Notes under the pieces: generated by a model
Seen by the model: only the letters and a program-made list of their open reading frames with translations
Told to the model about the DNA's origin: nothing
The model's database searches: none
Shown here: one piece after another, positions 43,501 through 56,433 of the stretch
Numbering within the stretch: position 1 is the first letter of the stretch
How the letters are laid out: each line of letters begins with the position of its first letter
Source: Gyrodactylus bullatarudis
Lineage: Eukaryota > Platyhelminthes > Monogenea > Gyrodactylidea > Gyrodactylidae
Length of the DNA stretch: 64,000 bases
Direction of reading: 5' to 3'
Assembly (NCBI GenBank): GCA_012064415.1
Contig: SSNU01000144.1
Location: 919,084-983,083, forward strand
Made by a program: the position numbers and the translations under genes

Positions 43501-46373
43501 GGACTCTAGTTCGTATCGATTTACTTAATAGAATTCGATGTGATGTTCTGAAACATCCACAACTTGGAGAAAAGCTCAAAATTGCTAAAAAGTCTAATGA
43601 ACTTCCTGAATGGTGGATTGATGGCAAACATGACGAGGAACTTCTACACGGAATAGCCAAGCATGGTCTTGCTCGAACTGATTACAATCTTCTGCCCGAT
43701 CCTGAATATAGTTTTAGTCGAATCGCTACAATGATTCACGATAATCTTCGAAAAAAATCAGCATTACTGGAGAAATTGATAAATGAGAAGGATGGTGCTC
43801 CGCTGTCAGATGTTGAGATCAATTCAATGAGAAATCAATATAACTCTAGTGTTAAAGGATCTCGCCAAAAAAATATTGTTTCTGTTGCAATTGAGGCAGC
43901 TAAAAATGCGGCCTTGCAGTATATGGAGGCTGAAGGCATCGAAATTCCTGAAGGCTTCCGCAAAGATCTCGATGACAAATCTGATGAAAAAGATTATCAA
44001 TCTGATGAATCTGGAGCTGAACCCCTATCTGAACAAGCTGAATGGTGTGTTAAATTTACCACTAATCTTGCTATTAGTTGGCCGAAAGACAAGACACTCC
44101 AAAATCGACTTGAAAATATTTGTTATCTTATTGAAAAAGGTGAATGGCCGACCAAGAAAATAACAACGTTAGAGACCTCTTTCCAAGAAAATAAACTTAC
44201 TAATATTCCTTCCACTAGTAGTGATATTGGGAAAAAGTTATCGACTGATGCCAGTGGCTTATCAGAAGTTGAGCAGGTAGCTTTGCTTCAACTTCAACAA
44301 GACCAGTTGTTAGCTCTTATTCAGGCATCCGCTCTTGCCCAATCTGCCGGAAATAATAGTATAAATAACGCAACAATGGAGCAGTTATTAACTCAATTTT
44401 TATCTGTTAGAGCAATGCAGGAGCATATCATGTCAACCTCTTCAATTACTTCAGCTCAAGTTCAGCAAATCACAAATTCTCAAAATGCCAAAACTCCAGC
44501 TCCTGCAAATTTGCCAAAAGAAGAAACAAAAAGTCTCTTTTCTGCTGCATCCCTTGCAAAGTCCGAACCCGAAACTCCTCCAACTAATTCATGTCAAGAT
44601 AGTGTATCTGATGCAAGTAGTTCCAACTCTAAAAGAAAGCGCAAGACCGATGCTCCTCAGCATATATCAACTCTTGCAACTATTGATAATAAACTTAATG
44701 AATCTACTGATGACTTGAAAAAGAATTTACCATCATCGAAGGAGATCAAATCAGAATCAACTGTTGATGTTCCAAAGTCCAAGATGAAATCTTCCGATCC
44801 AAGTATGAATGTAAATATTCCGCTCATTGATCTAGTGACAGGAGCTCTTATACAAGGGGATAAAGCTCCAAAGAGAAAAGATTTAGAGTCTTGGCTTTTG
44901 AAAAATCCCAATCACATGCCATATTCTGTTGAGAAGGAGGACCATGAAATATTCAATAAAATAGCAAAGTTACGAGGCCAAGACACAAGCGCAATGGAGG
45001 CATTAGCTTTCAAACATTATATGAACAGTCTTATGAGTTCTAATTCTGGACAGAGTACACCTAGTTCTCCTTTAACTCCTGCCATCCCGTCATCATCAAA
45101 GAAAGATATTAAAAATAATAATACTCTTAGTAATCAACAAAAAGAGCAACAACAGCAACAACAAATGCTATATGCTCTCTACTCAGTGATGATGGAAAGC
45201 GTTATGTACAATCATAATCAGCCTTCGTCTTCCTCACCATCACCCATGTCTAATACAAATTCACAAAAACACCATTTGCAACAACAAAAACAGAAGGAGT
45301 TGGAACAACAACAAGCCATGATGCTCATGCTTTCTTTGCAAATGGCCCAAATGCAACAGCAAGCTGATATAACTAACCCGACAAATCAACAACAATTACT
45401 CCAGCAACAACAACTTCTTGCTTCATTAAGTCAATTTTCAAATGCCTCTGCTTCTATGAGTTCTGTTAATATACCAGGTTGCTCAAGTCAATCTAATAAT
45501 ACTTCTAAGCCTTCTAAATCCAAGTCCAACAAACAAAAACAACAAAATTTTGATAAACAGAATCTTACAAACCTATCCATGACAACAGATATGGAGACCA
45601 ATCAGAAGATGTTAGCTCTTCAACAAATTTTCTCACAAGCTAATTCTACCAGTTCAAACGGTTCAAATAAGTCACACAACAAGAATCAGTCCTCTGCTTC
45701 AAATCCTTTCTCAAATTGTAAGTCATTTTATTTAGTAATTCACTGTAAAGAATATATTTATCTTGACTCTATTAATTAGTATTGACTTCAAATTGTGGTA
45801 CAGCAATTCCTTCGTCCTCTTCTCCACAGATAAATACCAATACATCAGTATCAAAGAATGACTCTAACCCGAACAATAACTCGGTTACTGATGAAATGGC
45901 TCTAATGATGGCCCTGCAGATGATGTATTCTCAGCAACAACATATGCAGACTCCACAAGCACATCACTCTCAACAACAGGATGCAAAATCTAAGAACAAC
46001 AACAAGTTTGATAAAGCCGCTATGGATGCTGACCAACAAGGGAAATTACTCGCCTCTCTCTATCTTCAGCAACAACTCATGTCAGCAAGCGGTCTATCAG
46101 ATGAACCCAAGAATAATTTATCCTCAAAACCGAATTCATCTCAGAGTCAACAGGTTCGTGTTTAATTTTCAACGAATTGAATAATTTTTTTAAATAACAC
46201 TCATTATAATTTAGTTGAATGACTTTGCCAATATGCTTCAAATGATAAGTGCTGCCACAGGGGGTGAAGGTAATCAAACATCCTCTTCTCCAAGGGCCTC
46301 TCAAAAAGAGAAAAAATCTGCGAAAAAACCCGAGGTCGTATCATGTTTGGATTTATCTAAACTGGACAACTAA
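34559..46373 (+). CDS. CHD7: CHD7/kismet-type chromodomain helicase
   Basis: An ATP-dependent chromatin remodeller of the CHD6-9 / kismet group, about 3,260 residues. The ATG at 34559 begins a Pro/Gln/Asn/Ser-rich N-terminus. Chromodomain 1 is split by an intron (EFYVKYKGL, then [13 protein letters not shown]); chromodomain 2 has [18 protein letters not shown]. The SNF2 helicase has [12 protein letters not shown], the DEAH box (IDEAHRLKN), [10 protein letters not shown] and the C-terminal lobe [20 protein letters not shown] with [18 protein letters not shown]-like regions follow ([17 protein letters not shown]), then a BRK domain ([20 protein letters not shown]) and Gln-rich runs. Exons: 34559-35836, 35893-36177, 36230-36409, 36467-37581, 38292-38400, 39267-39737, 39791-40974, 41033-42004, 42064-45717, 45780-46153, 46215-46373. 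Introns are 52-62 nt, apart from two of 710 and 866 nt. Confidence 0.95.
37582..38291 (+). other. 710-nt intron inside CHD7 chromodomain 1
   Basis: GTAAGT donor and TTACAG acceptor join GL to SYLHCEW in phase 2 and restore chromodomain 1. The intron contains a TC-rich tract near 37805-37829 and no coding signal. Confidence 0.85.
38567..39147. repeat. Inverted-repeat (foldback) element in a CHD7 intron
   Basis: Arms of 197 nt at 38567-38763 and 38951-39147 are near-perfect reverse complements (for example GGTGATATTCGAGGTATTTC against its complement at the far end). They are separated by a 187-nt unique loop. Only one mismatch was noticed, near the outer edge. The whole element sits in the 866-nt intron 38401-39266. 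No target-site duplication or transposase is evident. It could be a foldback/MITE-type insertion. Confidence 0.9.
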
Positions 46374-47389
46374 AATTGATACCCTTCTTCCGCCATGATT
46401 GATTGATACCCCTCTCTCCTCTTATTTTTTTTAGCCTTCAGTATTCCAATGAAGGATCAATTATTTCTAACTTTGTGTACAGTATTATAATCACTATAAA
46501 GTTGAATTGATAACTTCAACCCCTTTACATAATGAATCCCTAATCACAAAGTACTGCACTCGGTGAATCGATACATCCCTAGGTTTTCACACCATTATTG
46601 TCATCCTTTTTTGCGTGTGAAAATGCTTGTCCGTTTCATATATTATATGTATTTATCTCAATATAATTTTTTCAATGAAATCAAAATGATCCCTTCGTCC
46701 TCTACTGCTTCTTTGAATTCCTACTGAAGAAAGAATATAACCTTCAGAATCTCTTTTACCGTGAGTATTTTAATGACGTTTTTCACATTTCTTTTATATT
46801 CACTTACTCTATTATCTTTTGAACATGCAGAAAGTTGTAAATAATCTCAGACATTAGAATTTGTAATTTATACTTTTTAGTAAATAAAATCCACAACTTC
46901 ATTTTTAAATCCTCATAATTTTTCTCAGATACACTTGAGTTTATTCCCAGTAGTGTAGTCTTGGTCTAATATCTTTTCGAGATATCTAAATATACCTGTG
47001 AAATTCACACTCGCAAGTTGAGTTTACTAATATTCTGTAGAAAGTACTTTTTAGCGTAAAGGAGAAAACAAATGAACTGTTATATATATAATATATTTAA
47101 AAATGTATGTCTTAATATTTGAGCTGAATATTATTACTTAATTCATTTAGGTTCATGTTCAAATATTGGGAAATTCTGGCGCTCTAACATGAACCTCAAG
47201 ATTTAAAAATCCAAATAAAAATTACAAAGAGATTCTCTCCATCAACATGTATACAAGTTTGGATGAATAGGAAAGTCTATTGAATACACATAAAAATTTG
47301 TACATCAAAATGAATTTGAATTAGCTGTTGATTTAATACCGAATTTCTTAGCCTGACAAAATGCCTATCCTTGGTCGAAGAGATTCTGA
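46374..47389. other. Convergent intergenic region, CHD7 / Patronin 3' ends
   Basis: About 1 kb holding the 3' UTRs of two convergent genes. A plus-sense AATAAA is seen near 46883-46888. I see no additional gene. Confidence 0.5.
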
Positions 47390-50300
47390 CTATTTATGCA
47401 AGTTCACAGATGCTCTGACTTGCCAAAAGTTATTCTGAACCGATATTGCATCTACAACGGTGCTCAAATGTTTTGTGGTTGTTATTGGAGTAAATTTTTT
47501 GGCTCCTGAGTTATACCTAAAGAAATGAAATGAAATCTATGAATTTCTCACTTGTAAAATAATTCGACCATATCGTGAGTAATCCTATTAGGACCAGTGC
47601 CAACTAGTAAGTTGCATTCTTCTGTTTCCCCATCAAAAGTGTACAGGCCTCTATATTGACATCTTGAATCCCTGAAGAGAATAATGAAATGCTGAGCGTT
47701 TGCCTCGAATAGTTTCTAAAAATAAGAAATTAGATTAATTGAAATTAATTTTTATCTAAAGTAATTGTCAATAATTTTCGAATAAAATTTTATTTTTATC
47801 AAACCTCACAAACTCATTGGTAAATAATAAATTTAACTGATTATCAAATAATACTAAAAAAACCCGCCCCAATTGTTTCTTTCATTCGATTCTTTTCATA
47901 TGGTCTTTATTCAATATTATGGTAAACTCTTTACAAATGTATAAAGAATCACTTTTAATGTTGCTTCTCGATTAACTTCATTAACACCACCAGCCAAGCA
48001 GCAGAACTGTATTGCATTCTTGATTACACTTTTGTTCGATTTTATCTTTGGTTTGACAAATAATTTCAAATCTCGACTTGCTGATAATGCAGGCTGTTGG
48101 TTTGAAATCGACAAGCTACCCTGATGAGACACGGCTAAATTACTGACTGAATTTGTCTTGGAATGTTTCCCTTAATTAAATGAAATATTATTAACTCTTA
48201 TATCAATCTAAGAAATTATATTACTTCGTATTGTAGCATTTATTTCGATAGTTCTGTCAAATGATCGAAGATCTACCTCCGATGTATGCTTCGAAGCCCA
48301 ACCAGGAATATTTCCATTACTTTCTTTAATCGGTGAGGGAGGAATCTTTCTCAGTTTCTCTGAAGTTGGTGAAAGATGTCGATTGGTAACTGATAGTGTT
48401 GGCTCATATCTTGACGAGTTGGGCATAGGCATGGCTGGTCTCTTCGGCAATGGAGCCTTACCTTTAGATGAAAGTACTGAACTCATTCTTCTCATAGTAG
48501 GTGTTTTAGTTTCGATCAAAGATTGTGTCTGGTTCTCTTCTTTCTTCGTCTTATATGCTTCTAGAATTTCCCGCTTCTTTTCGTTCATCTGTTGCTTCTT
48601 TTCAGATCGAAGTGCTTCCTCTTTTTGTCTTGCCTCGGTTTTATAGCGACCCTCTTCTTGTATCTTCTTACGAGCCTCCTTATTCAATTGTTCACGTTCT
48701 TTCATTTTTTGGATCTTTTTCTGGAATTTCTATAGGGAAATAAAAGACCATTCAGTGTTAAAATTTTTGTCTTGTTAAAATCTATAATATCTTACATCTA
48801 AATTTGGTTGATCATATTCGATGACAAGGCTTGATGGTTTTGCCACAAGAGCTCGTTGCTCTAAGATTGAGAAGCTATCCTCATCTACGTTATATGAAAA
48901 GGGATGTGTTGGAAGCGACATGATGTCATCAGGATCTGAGTATTCATTCTTACTCATCTCATCGATGTATTCTCCATCAACATTATTCCCATCATAGATA
49001 ATCTTTTCGTTATCCAAATTATTCTTTATTGTTTCATCTCTAAGAATGGGATACGTCATATAATGTTCCTCGCTATTCTCCTTATCACCCAGTGGAGAAG
49101 TTGCATTTGGAGCTTGTAGGTCAAGCGGTTGACTTTTGATCTCTTCCAGTTTTGAAGTAAATGTCGGTAATTTCACAGGTGGCTTGAGAGTAAATAATTA
49201 TAAAACCGTAAACTAATTTCGAGAACAAACGAAAGTTATTTTATCTTCATCATAGATATTTATAGAGTAGTAGTCTTGATGTTATTTTCTTTAGAGAGAG
49301 AGAAAATAATTGAAATCATCACACCAAAGTATTAATTAATAATTAAGAATATAGGCATGTTGACAAAACCAACTAGAATTCTGTAAAGTCATTGGTTAAT
49401 TCAGCTAATGCAGAATGAGTGAAAATTCCAATCAAAATTTGTTCTCAGTGGAAGTCGATTGTTCACAAAAGCACGAGTGCATTACACAAAATTTAAATGA
49501 TTTTATATATTTCAATATCGATAATTAGTTACTACTTCTTCTATTTAGTAAGTTAGGGTTTTTCGATGAATCAACTTTGTATGATGAATATTAGAGAAAA
49601 TTGATTCATAACAATAACTGATTTAAACACATGTGAAATAATACTCACGGGGACTGAGTGTTCATGATTGTGAATATTGACTGATCGTTTTACGAATGGC
49701 TCTTCATTTCGAAATCTCGAGTGATAGGTATCTGGATTGACATAAATGTTTCTGTTTGATTTATCCCATTTCTTTCTTTGTTGATGAGAATTATTTGTTG
49801 CGGTGTCATTTAGAGTTGAATTCGATGATGTTAAAAAATCCCTGTTACTCAATAAAGGTGCTATTGGACGTTCTTGTTCATTGTTAAACAAACGCTGATG
49901 AGATGTCATGAGCTTAACTTCTTCTTGAAATATGTGTAACTTCTTTTGCAGTTCTTCTAGCTGATTATTTGTCCTTGTTAGATCCAGACTTGAATTGAGT
50001 AGATTTTGTTGATTTCTAAAAGCATCGGATTCATTGTAGTTAGCCTTAGGTAATTGAGATTCAAAATAATTACTATTGTAAAGTTGCGGTGCGACTGGCG
50101 GGGGTAGATTTTGATTCAGTTGAAAGTTTGGATAGTGATAAACGGGATAAAACGGGATTTGCCTAGAGATTAATAAAATTTTAAATTCAAATGTATATTC
50201 GAAAGAATAATTTCAAATTGAGCATACTTTTATTTTCTATAGATTTAGAATTTCTTAACTTACATGTCAGGTTTTTGCTCATAAAGGTTTGGCGGGAAAT

Positions 50301-53300
50301 TTTGCATATAAGGGTTAGTATATGGATAAGGCAGAGGATAGTAATAAGGTCGTTGGTTTGATTTCGAAGGTGTACGTCCCTCAGTATCTGAACTGAAATC
50401 AAGTCGATGACATGAACTAGTTCGTTCACAACCATCTTCGGCATCAGTCATGTAATGATTGTGGCTGTTTTGATGATGATAATAATTATCTCGCCAATTG
50501 CTATTATTTGGATGAATGGGTGGTCGTATTTGACTCATGGAGTTTCTCTTGTGGATGTTGGGATGTGACATTTTCGAATATGGCTCCTGGAATGATTCCT
50601 CTTGGTCTGTAAAGACATCAGAGTATCTTGACACTCTCTGACTAGCTGATCTCTAAATATAATGCAACCAGATTATTTACACATTTAAATCAGGATGATC
50701 TAACATTCCACATACCCTGAGATATTGTTGCCTTCGATTTTCGTGAATTGAGGAAATTTCAGAGACATCATCGTCATACTCTCTTTCATCGACAGTGTTA
50801 TCTTCCATTGGGGAGGTTTGCTCTCCTTGATCTTGTTTAACAGGGTTCCTCGATATCTTCGTACTCGAAGCCCGACTGACATGAGGAGATTTTTTCATAA
50901 TAATTGGAGGTTTCCCAGCATCCATGTGTTTCGGTGAGACTGTTGAAGACCTTGAGATAACTTTGGTTGAAGTGACAAAATCATCAGTAGCTCTGACTGG
51001 ACTAGCCTTCTTCTCCTCAACAGAATCTTTACTCAAATCAACACTTTCATTCGAAATATTCTGGCATGTTAGATTGCTCTCAAGAGTAACAGTATCCTTC
51101 TCAGTTTTCATTTCCTGGTCGGCCTTCTGAGTTATATCAGTCACATCTTTTATTTCGCTATTTTGATCCTCATCAACATCAGCTTCATTGGCAATATCCG
51201 ATTCTAATTCCTTCTCTGTCGGAAATTGATTCTCAGCATTGGGCTATGATGGTTTAAATTTTTTACAAAAATTAATGAACAAGATAACGTGCATTTTGAA
51301 AACATACTTTGATGACAGCTTTCTTAAAAACCAAAAGATTACGTTCAACTGTCTTTTTGTCTTGTGTCAATTTTTGTTTTTGCATTTTAGCCTTTAGACG
51401 ACTACGATTTCTCTCCAGAGTCAACCGAAGTTGGGCTGCATTCTTATTCTGATTGATGACTTCTTCATGATTTTTATCTGGTGTCGGAGAATAAACTGTT
51501 GAATCAGGTTGAGAAAATTCATTACTGTTAGTATTATTCGAGGAAAGGTTACGTTTCTTGGATTCCCAGGTGTTCATTACTTCAACTCTAAATCAAGAAT
51601 ATATAGGCTTTCATTAGTTATCTTCTTCTTCTCCAAGCATTCACATCACAATTTAACATAATAAGTAAAAATTGATACAAATCGTTGGAGTGGTTCTGAA
51701 TTTTAAAAAATGAGAAACAAACGATGGCGATATTTATTGAGTTGAGATGAGTTGAATTGTAAAAGAGAAAGCAACCACTGAGTAAAACAAGAAAGGAGTA
51801 ATCAGAGCCTCACTCTCTGAAAATCTATCGCATTCAAATTGACCAATCAGATTTCTCTTGCTAGCCTTTATCTACTTTCAATTTTAACTCAATACCAATA
51901 ATACCAATAGTAATATCGATGATGATGATGATGATGATAATTAAAAGGCTATAATAATAATTTCATTTTCACAACCAACAACATTTCTATTTTTCTCTCT
52001 CATTTTTGTGCATGCTCAGAACTTCAACTACTAAATATAAAAAACTTCATCTGTTATCAGAGTAGAATGGAATGGAGATGTGTTCTTTTTGAAAGAGATA
52101 TACTCACTTTTTATTCTCTTTCTCTTGACTGCTATTGGCTGAATTCATACTCTCCACACCAGGGGGGGTTGCATGAGTAGATTTTCTCTTTTTCTGTACA
52201 AATTGTTCCTTGAGAGATAATGTCTGTCCTGTTTGATGAGTAGTACTATTGTTACCTATTACATAGGAAAAAAGATTTATTTATTGATCTCTCATGTGCA
52301 ATGCAATTATGATGACTTTTAGGTCAGAAGAAAAGCTTACTCGATAGATTTGAAGTAATAGGAGTTGATGACTCATAACAATAAGTGGCAGACATTTCAT
52401 TCGATTGTTGTTTTCGTGAACTTTCGTGATTCTTCTTCGGCTAGAGAAAATAATCAATATATATTACTACGCTAAGAAAGAATCAAACTGTTTATTTTAT
52501 TTTTCAAACTTTCATTTCATGTGTCAAAAGGAGTCTTCCATCTCATTCCAGAGATTCAAGATGGAATGAAATAAACTAACACAATCAACGAGACACTTCA
52601 CAAGGTCTTGGTCAAAGAGAGAGAGGGGAGAGATTATCTCTCTCCTTTTGCATGAATGAATCTATGTGCCCGTAATGATTATTAAGAGAATTACAAAACT
52701 ACAGTACTGTAACTGTATGTATTGATATAGTAAAAGGAACCATATTTTCAGATATACACAAATAAATATATAGAGAGAAATTTTATTTCTTGTCTGATGG
52801 ATTAAAGTGAAAAATCAATTAATGAAAAAAACATCAATATTCGTCTGTTCTAAATAATATGGAAGTCGGTAAATGTATAGATTCCAGACTCTCTTGATGT
52901 CAGATCAATGATTGAAATTGAAAAAATTATAAACTGGTTATGATGAGTTTGACGTACCTTTCGAAACGTTGTCCCGAAGCCTTTCTTCATGAATTGATTC
53001 TGTAGAATGTGTTCTTTTGACTCGTCAATCCGCATTGGATCATTGAGAAAGAATGCTGGCATATTTCCAGTAGAGCTAACAACACTCTCGTCATCAGATT
53101 TATCAGAGTTCTTCTCCACTTTTCCCTTGACGCCAATAACCTGACTAAAGACTGACTTGTTAACAATCGCCTTTGGATTATCCTTCCGATCGATGAGCTG
53201 ATTTTTCGTCACTTGCAAGAGTTGTTGGATATTTACATCTGGAAAACAAATAGCATGATTTCTAGAGCTCCCTAATACATGGTGTATATCATAATCTAGT

Positions 53301-56282
53301 TTAAGAATCAATAAGATTTTAGTTGCTCCTCTCTTCTCCCTGTGTTTCGTTCCCAAGGTTAATTCAACACAAGTGTTTACTAACAAGACTACAAAATGTA
53401 GATAGAAAAGGAAGAGAGAAACTCCCAAATTACGATTTTCATTTATTCATTAGCAAACGTTTATGCTACATGTTCAATTTTAATTTCTCTTATTATTTTT
53501 TCCTTCTTCATTTTTTGTTGAAAGTATTGAGGGGTGCAATAATTTCCAAAGGTAAGAACAATTTTGAAGAATTATCTGCCAATGCTGCTTACCAGTGCAT
53601 AGTTTGAAGAATGTGAATTTATAACGTTTTTTTCGAATCGTAGTTTATTTTGCGCTCTTCCATTTCTAGTAGTAGTAGTTTGTGTTAAAATCACTTTGAT
53701 TTGAGTTAAGATAATAAGAAGACACGTGAAGAATCATGTATTATAGAGATTATTGAACTTTAAAAATAGAATTAATCTCTTTGAGACAAGATGAGAAAAT
53801 TTTGGAAAAAATTTGTCCAATTAAAAAGGGCGGTTTTTTTAATAACAACTCGATACAGTAGCTTGGATTAGTTTCTCGTTCAATAAAAAAATAATTTCTT
53901 TGAGATCATATACGCTGAGAATAACGAGACATTTCAAAATGTTTCACATCTCCAGGTTGTAATCGAATACACAATACATGTAGTAATAGTAATAAACAAA
54001 GAGAAATTTCTTCACGACTCTCTACTACACAAGTTTTACTCGCTCTCACTCTCTATAGAAACAAGATTGGTATTGTATTTATCTGGTAAAAATGTAAAAT
54101 ATTATTCACTTCTCATAACAACATGTATAAAAACCCTACTCAATGGATGAGAAGTATTATTTCTCAGAAGAATTATCATATTTCTCTTATCCAACACTAG
54201 AGATTGAATAATTTTTACTAAACCGAAAAAAATCTCTTACTGCCTTTTTTCAATAATCGAGCCATTTTTTGGAATTTTTAGAAACGACTGGTTACAATCA
54301 TACATGAAAGGATTCTAACATTAAAAACTCTCCCATTAAGATTTGAGAACTATTTATTATATGGTAAAAAAATGTTGAGACTTGATCTTTGAAGGACTAA
54401 TTTGAGTGATACTATCCTCTTTCTTATTCATTTTAGTCACTTTTCAAAGATTTTAGATTCTTTGATAGGAAAAATAAATTTCTTTTTAATATAAAATAAT
54501 AATTTGGATAAAAATCTAAATTACTCACTTTCAATGTCGGTCATGATGTTTCGGTTACAAGGTAAACTTTAGTTTCATAAGAATCTCGCTTTTTACTGAT
54601 AATGAGCTAGCTATCAAGATATTTCTCGTAGAATGAATATAAAAATTTGACGAACAAAATGTGGATTCAAACTAGAGAAATTAAATTCTAACCAATCATA
54701 TTATAGCAATGAATTTCAACCAATCAAAAGTGACCAAAATTAATATGTAGTTTTTATTGATCAATTGAACGGATATTATTATCATACAAATTTAATATAA
54801 TTCATTTTGATTATTGATATCTAAAAGTAACAATAATAAATTGAGATATTAATTTAAAAAATCTCACTTTGTCGATTAACCGCTGAACAGCGTTCCAATT
54901 CTTCAAACTCTTTATATTCTTCTTCACGTTTTCTTTGTTGATGAGTGAGCCAGAGAAATCCTTCTATAAAATAGATCAAGTGGAAATTTGACAAGTACTG
55001 GATGTCTTGAGAGGTATAAATATTGAAGGCCATTAGAGCTCTGAGTAAATTTATGTCTGGTAGGAAAGTTTGGCCAATATTAGGATAGTTTTGTAAAAAT
55101 TTTGATAGTCTATTCGAATTGATATTTTCATCAGCTTGTATCATTGGCAGATTAGAAGCACGAATCTTTTCATCACAAGGAGCGTTTGGAAGAATCAATG
55201 ATAGAACACCATCTACACATACTGCAAAATGTAATATAATGTATACACTAAGCTACTTTGTAGTAGTTTTATGTTAAAAAAATACTTGGATAAGTCGCCA
55301 CACGATTTTCATTGATACATGTTTCTGAATTTGAGAATGGAAATGATTTGAAAGCATAGTCTGTTTCCTGCATGAACTCCATCAAGTCTTCAAGAATAAA
55401 TTTCCTGTATAAGACAACTGAGCAACAAAACTTTGTTATCCAACCAGTCTTCTTGATCAAGATTTTCAGACGTTTTTCTGTTAACTTGAGCAAGGAATAA
55501 ATGTAAGCCGATTTAAATAAAATTATAATTAAAAAATACCTGATAATCTTTAAGTTGCTCTGGCAAAACACTCCAGGCGCATGAATATAACCAATCAGTA
55601 ACTAATGGACGATAATGATCATACACTGCTTGCGAAAGACCGGGATTTTTTTCGCTAGGTAAAATATTTAAATTCTCATACATAGGGGGAATGGAGTTGA
55701 TCAATCTGTAATAATAAATGGAAAGAATTTCAGTGATTTAAAGGCGGGTATGTAAAAATAAAATAAATCAATATTTAAAAAGTACTCACCTTATTGCCCT
55801 TAAAATATCATCTGTTTTCAGAACATGAAGAATTTTGGACGCAATAATTGCATCGATCAAGTTGAGGTGATCTGACTTTTAAATTATTTAAAATTATCTT
55901 ACTAGATCAAATGAATCAAGATCATTAGTGAACGTCAACTTAAAGTTTATCAAAATTCCGAGTTTTTGTAAATTTTGTACTATTGAAGTACTCTCATTCC
56001 AAACACAGTTTTTGATTGCAAAAATATTGTGACAAGCTCCACAATACCATTCACCTTTCATGAGAGCTTTGATAACTTGTGGTCTTAGGTTAAAACGACT
56101 CTAGAATAAAAAATAGAAGTCACTTTTTCACAATAGAAGATATCCTTGTAAAAGAAAGGTATGTTCCCTTTGAATGCTGATTTGATGAGCCAGGTTAAAT
56201 AAAAATAACTCTTTATCTATATTTTAGAGATAATAATTACATTTCTGCTTTCTTGCCATGGTATATCACATGGGGTTTCCAT
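47390..56282 (-). CDS. CAMSAP: CAMSAP/Patronin, microtubule minus-end-binding protein
   Basis: Patronin/CAMSAP binds and protects free microtubule minus ends. The C-terminal CKK domain is clear: SNKSVIKNAIQFCCLAGGVN, then HFIILFRDSRCQYRGLYTFD, then LVGTGPNRITHDMVELFYKY, ending VVDAISVQNNFWQVRASV at the stop at 47390. The middle is Ser/Pro-rich with a basic coiled coil (KEREQLNKEARKKIQEEG). The 5' exons (from the ATG at 56282) encode a CAMSAP N-terminus: SYFYLTWLIKSAFKGN, SRFNLRPQVIKALMKGEWYC, SDHLNLIDAIIASKILHVLK and a divergent calponin-homology domain (SICVDGVLSLILPNAP to HLIYFIEGFLWLTHQQ). The CH-side exon ends in phase 1 at 54868 and joins 53238 in phase. The first introns are 24, 23 and 27 nt; others exceed 50 nt. 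Confidence 0.88.
51918..51940. repeat. (GAT)n trinucleotide repeat in a Patronin intron
   Basis: A short run of GAT units (about seven copies) in intronic sequence between the exons near 51577 and 52163. Confidence 0.8.
54529..54544 (-). other. Alternative first coding exon of Patronin (MTDIE)
   Basis: On the minus strand an ATG at 54544 reads MTDIE and then a strong GTGAGT donor in phase 1. This matches the phase-1 acceptor at 53238 that the CH-domain exon also uses. Using it would give a form without the CH domain and would need an internal promoter just upstream, within 54545-54867. Confidence 0.55.
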
Positions 56283-56433
56283 CAACTTTTTTTTACGAAT
56301 TATAAATCATTAAATGAATTATCAATTTAAATTTAACTTTGCAGAATAGTTTTCTTAAAATGAAGAACATCAGAAAGATTTTAAAATTTGTTTTTTCAAA
56401 TCAAACAGTATTGATCTTGATTTCAAAATCAAG
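56283..56433. promoter_or_regulatory. Divergent region, Patronin / Ig-FN3 gene
   Basis: Only 151 bp separate the Patronin start (minus) from the ATG of the secreted Ig/FN3 gene (plus). It is a compact bidirectional promoter region with no assignable motif. Confidence 0.45.
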
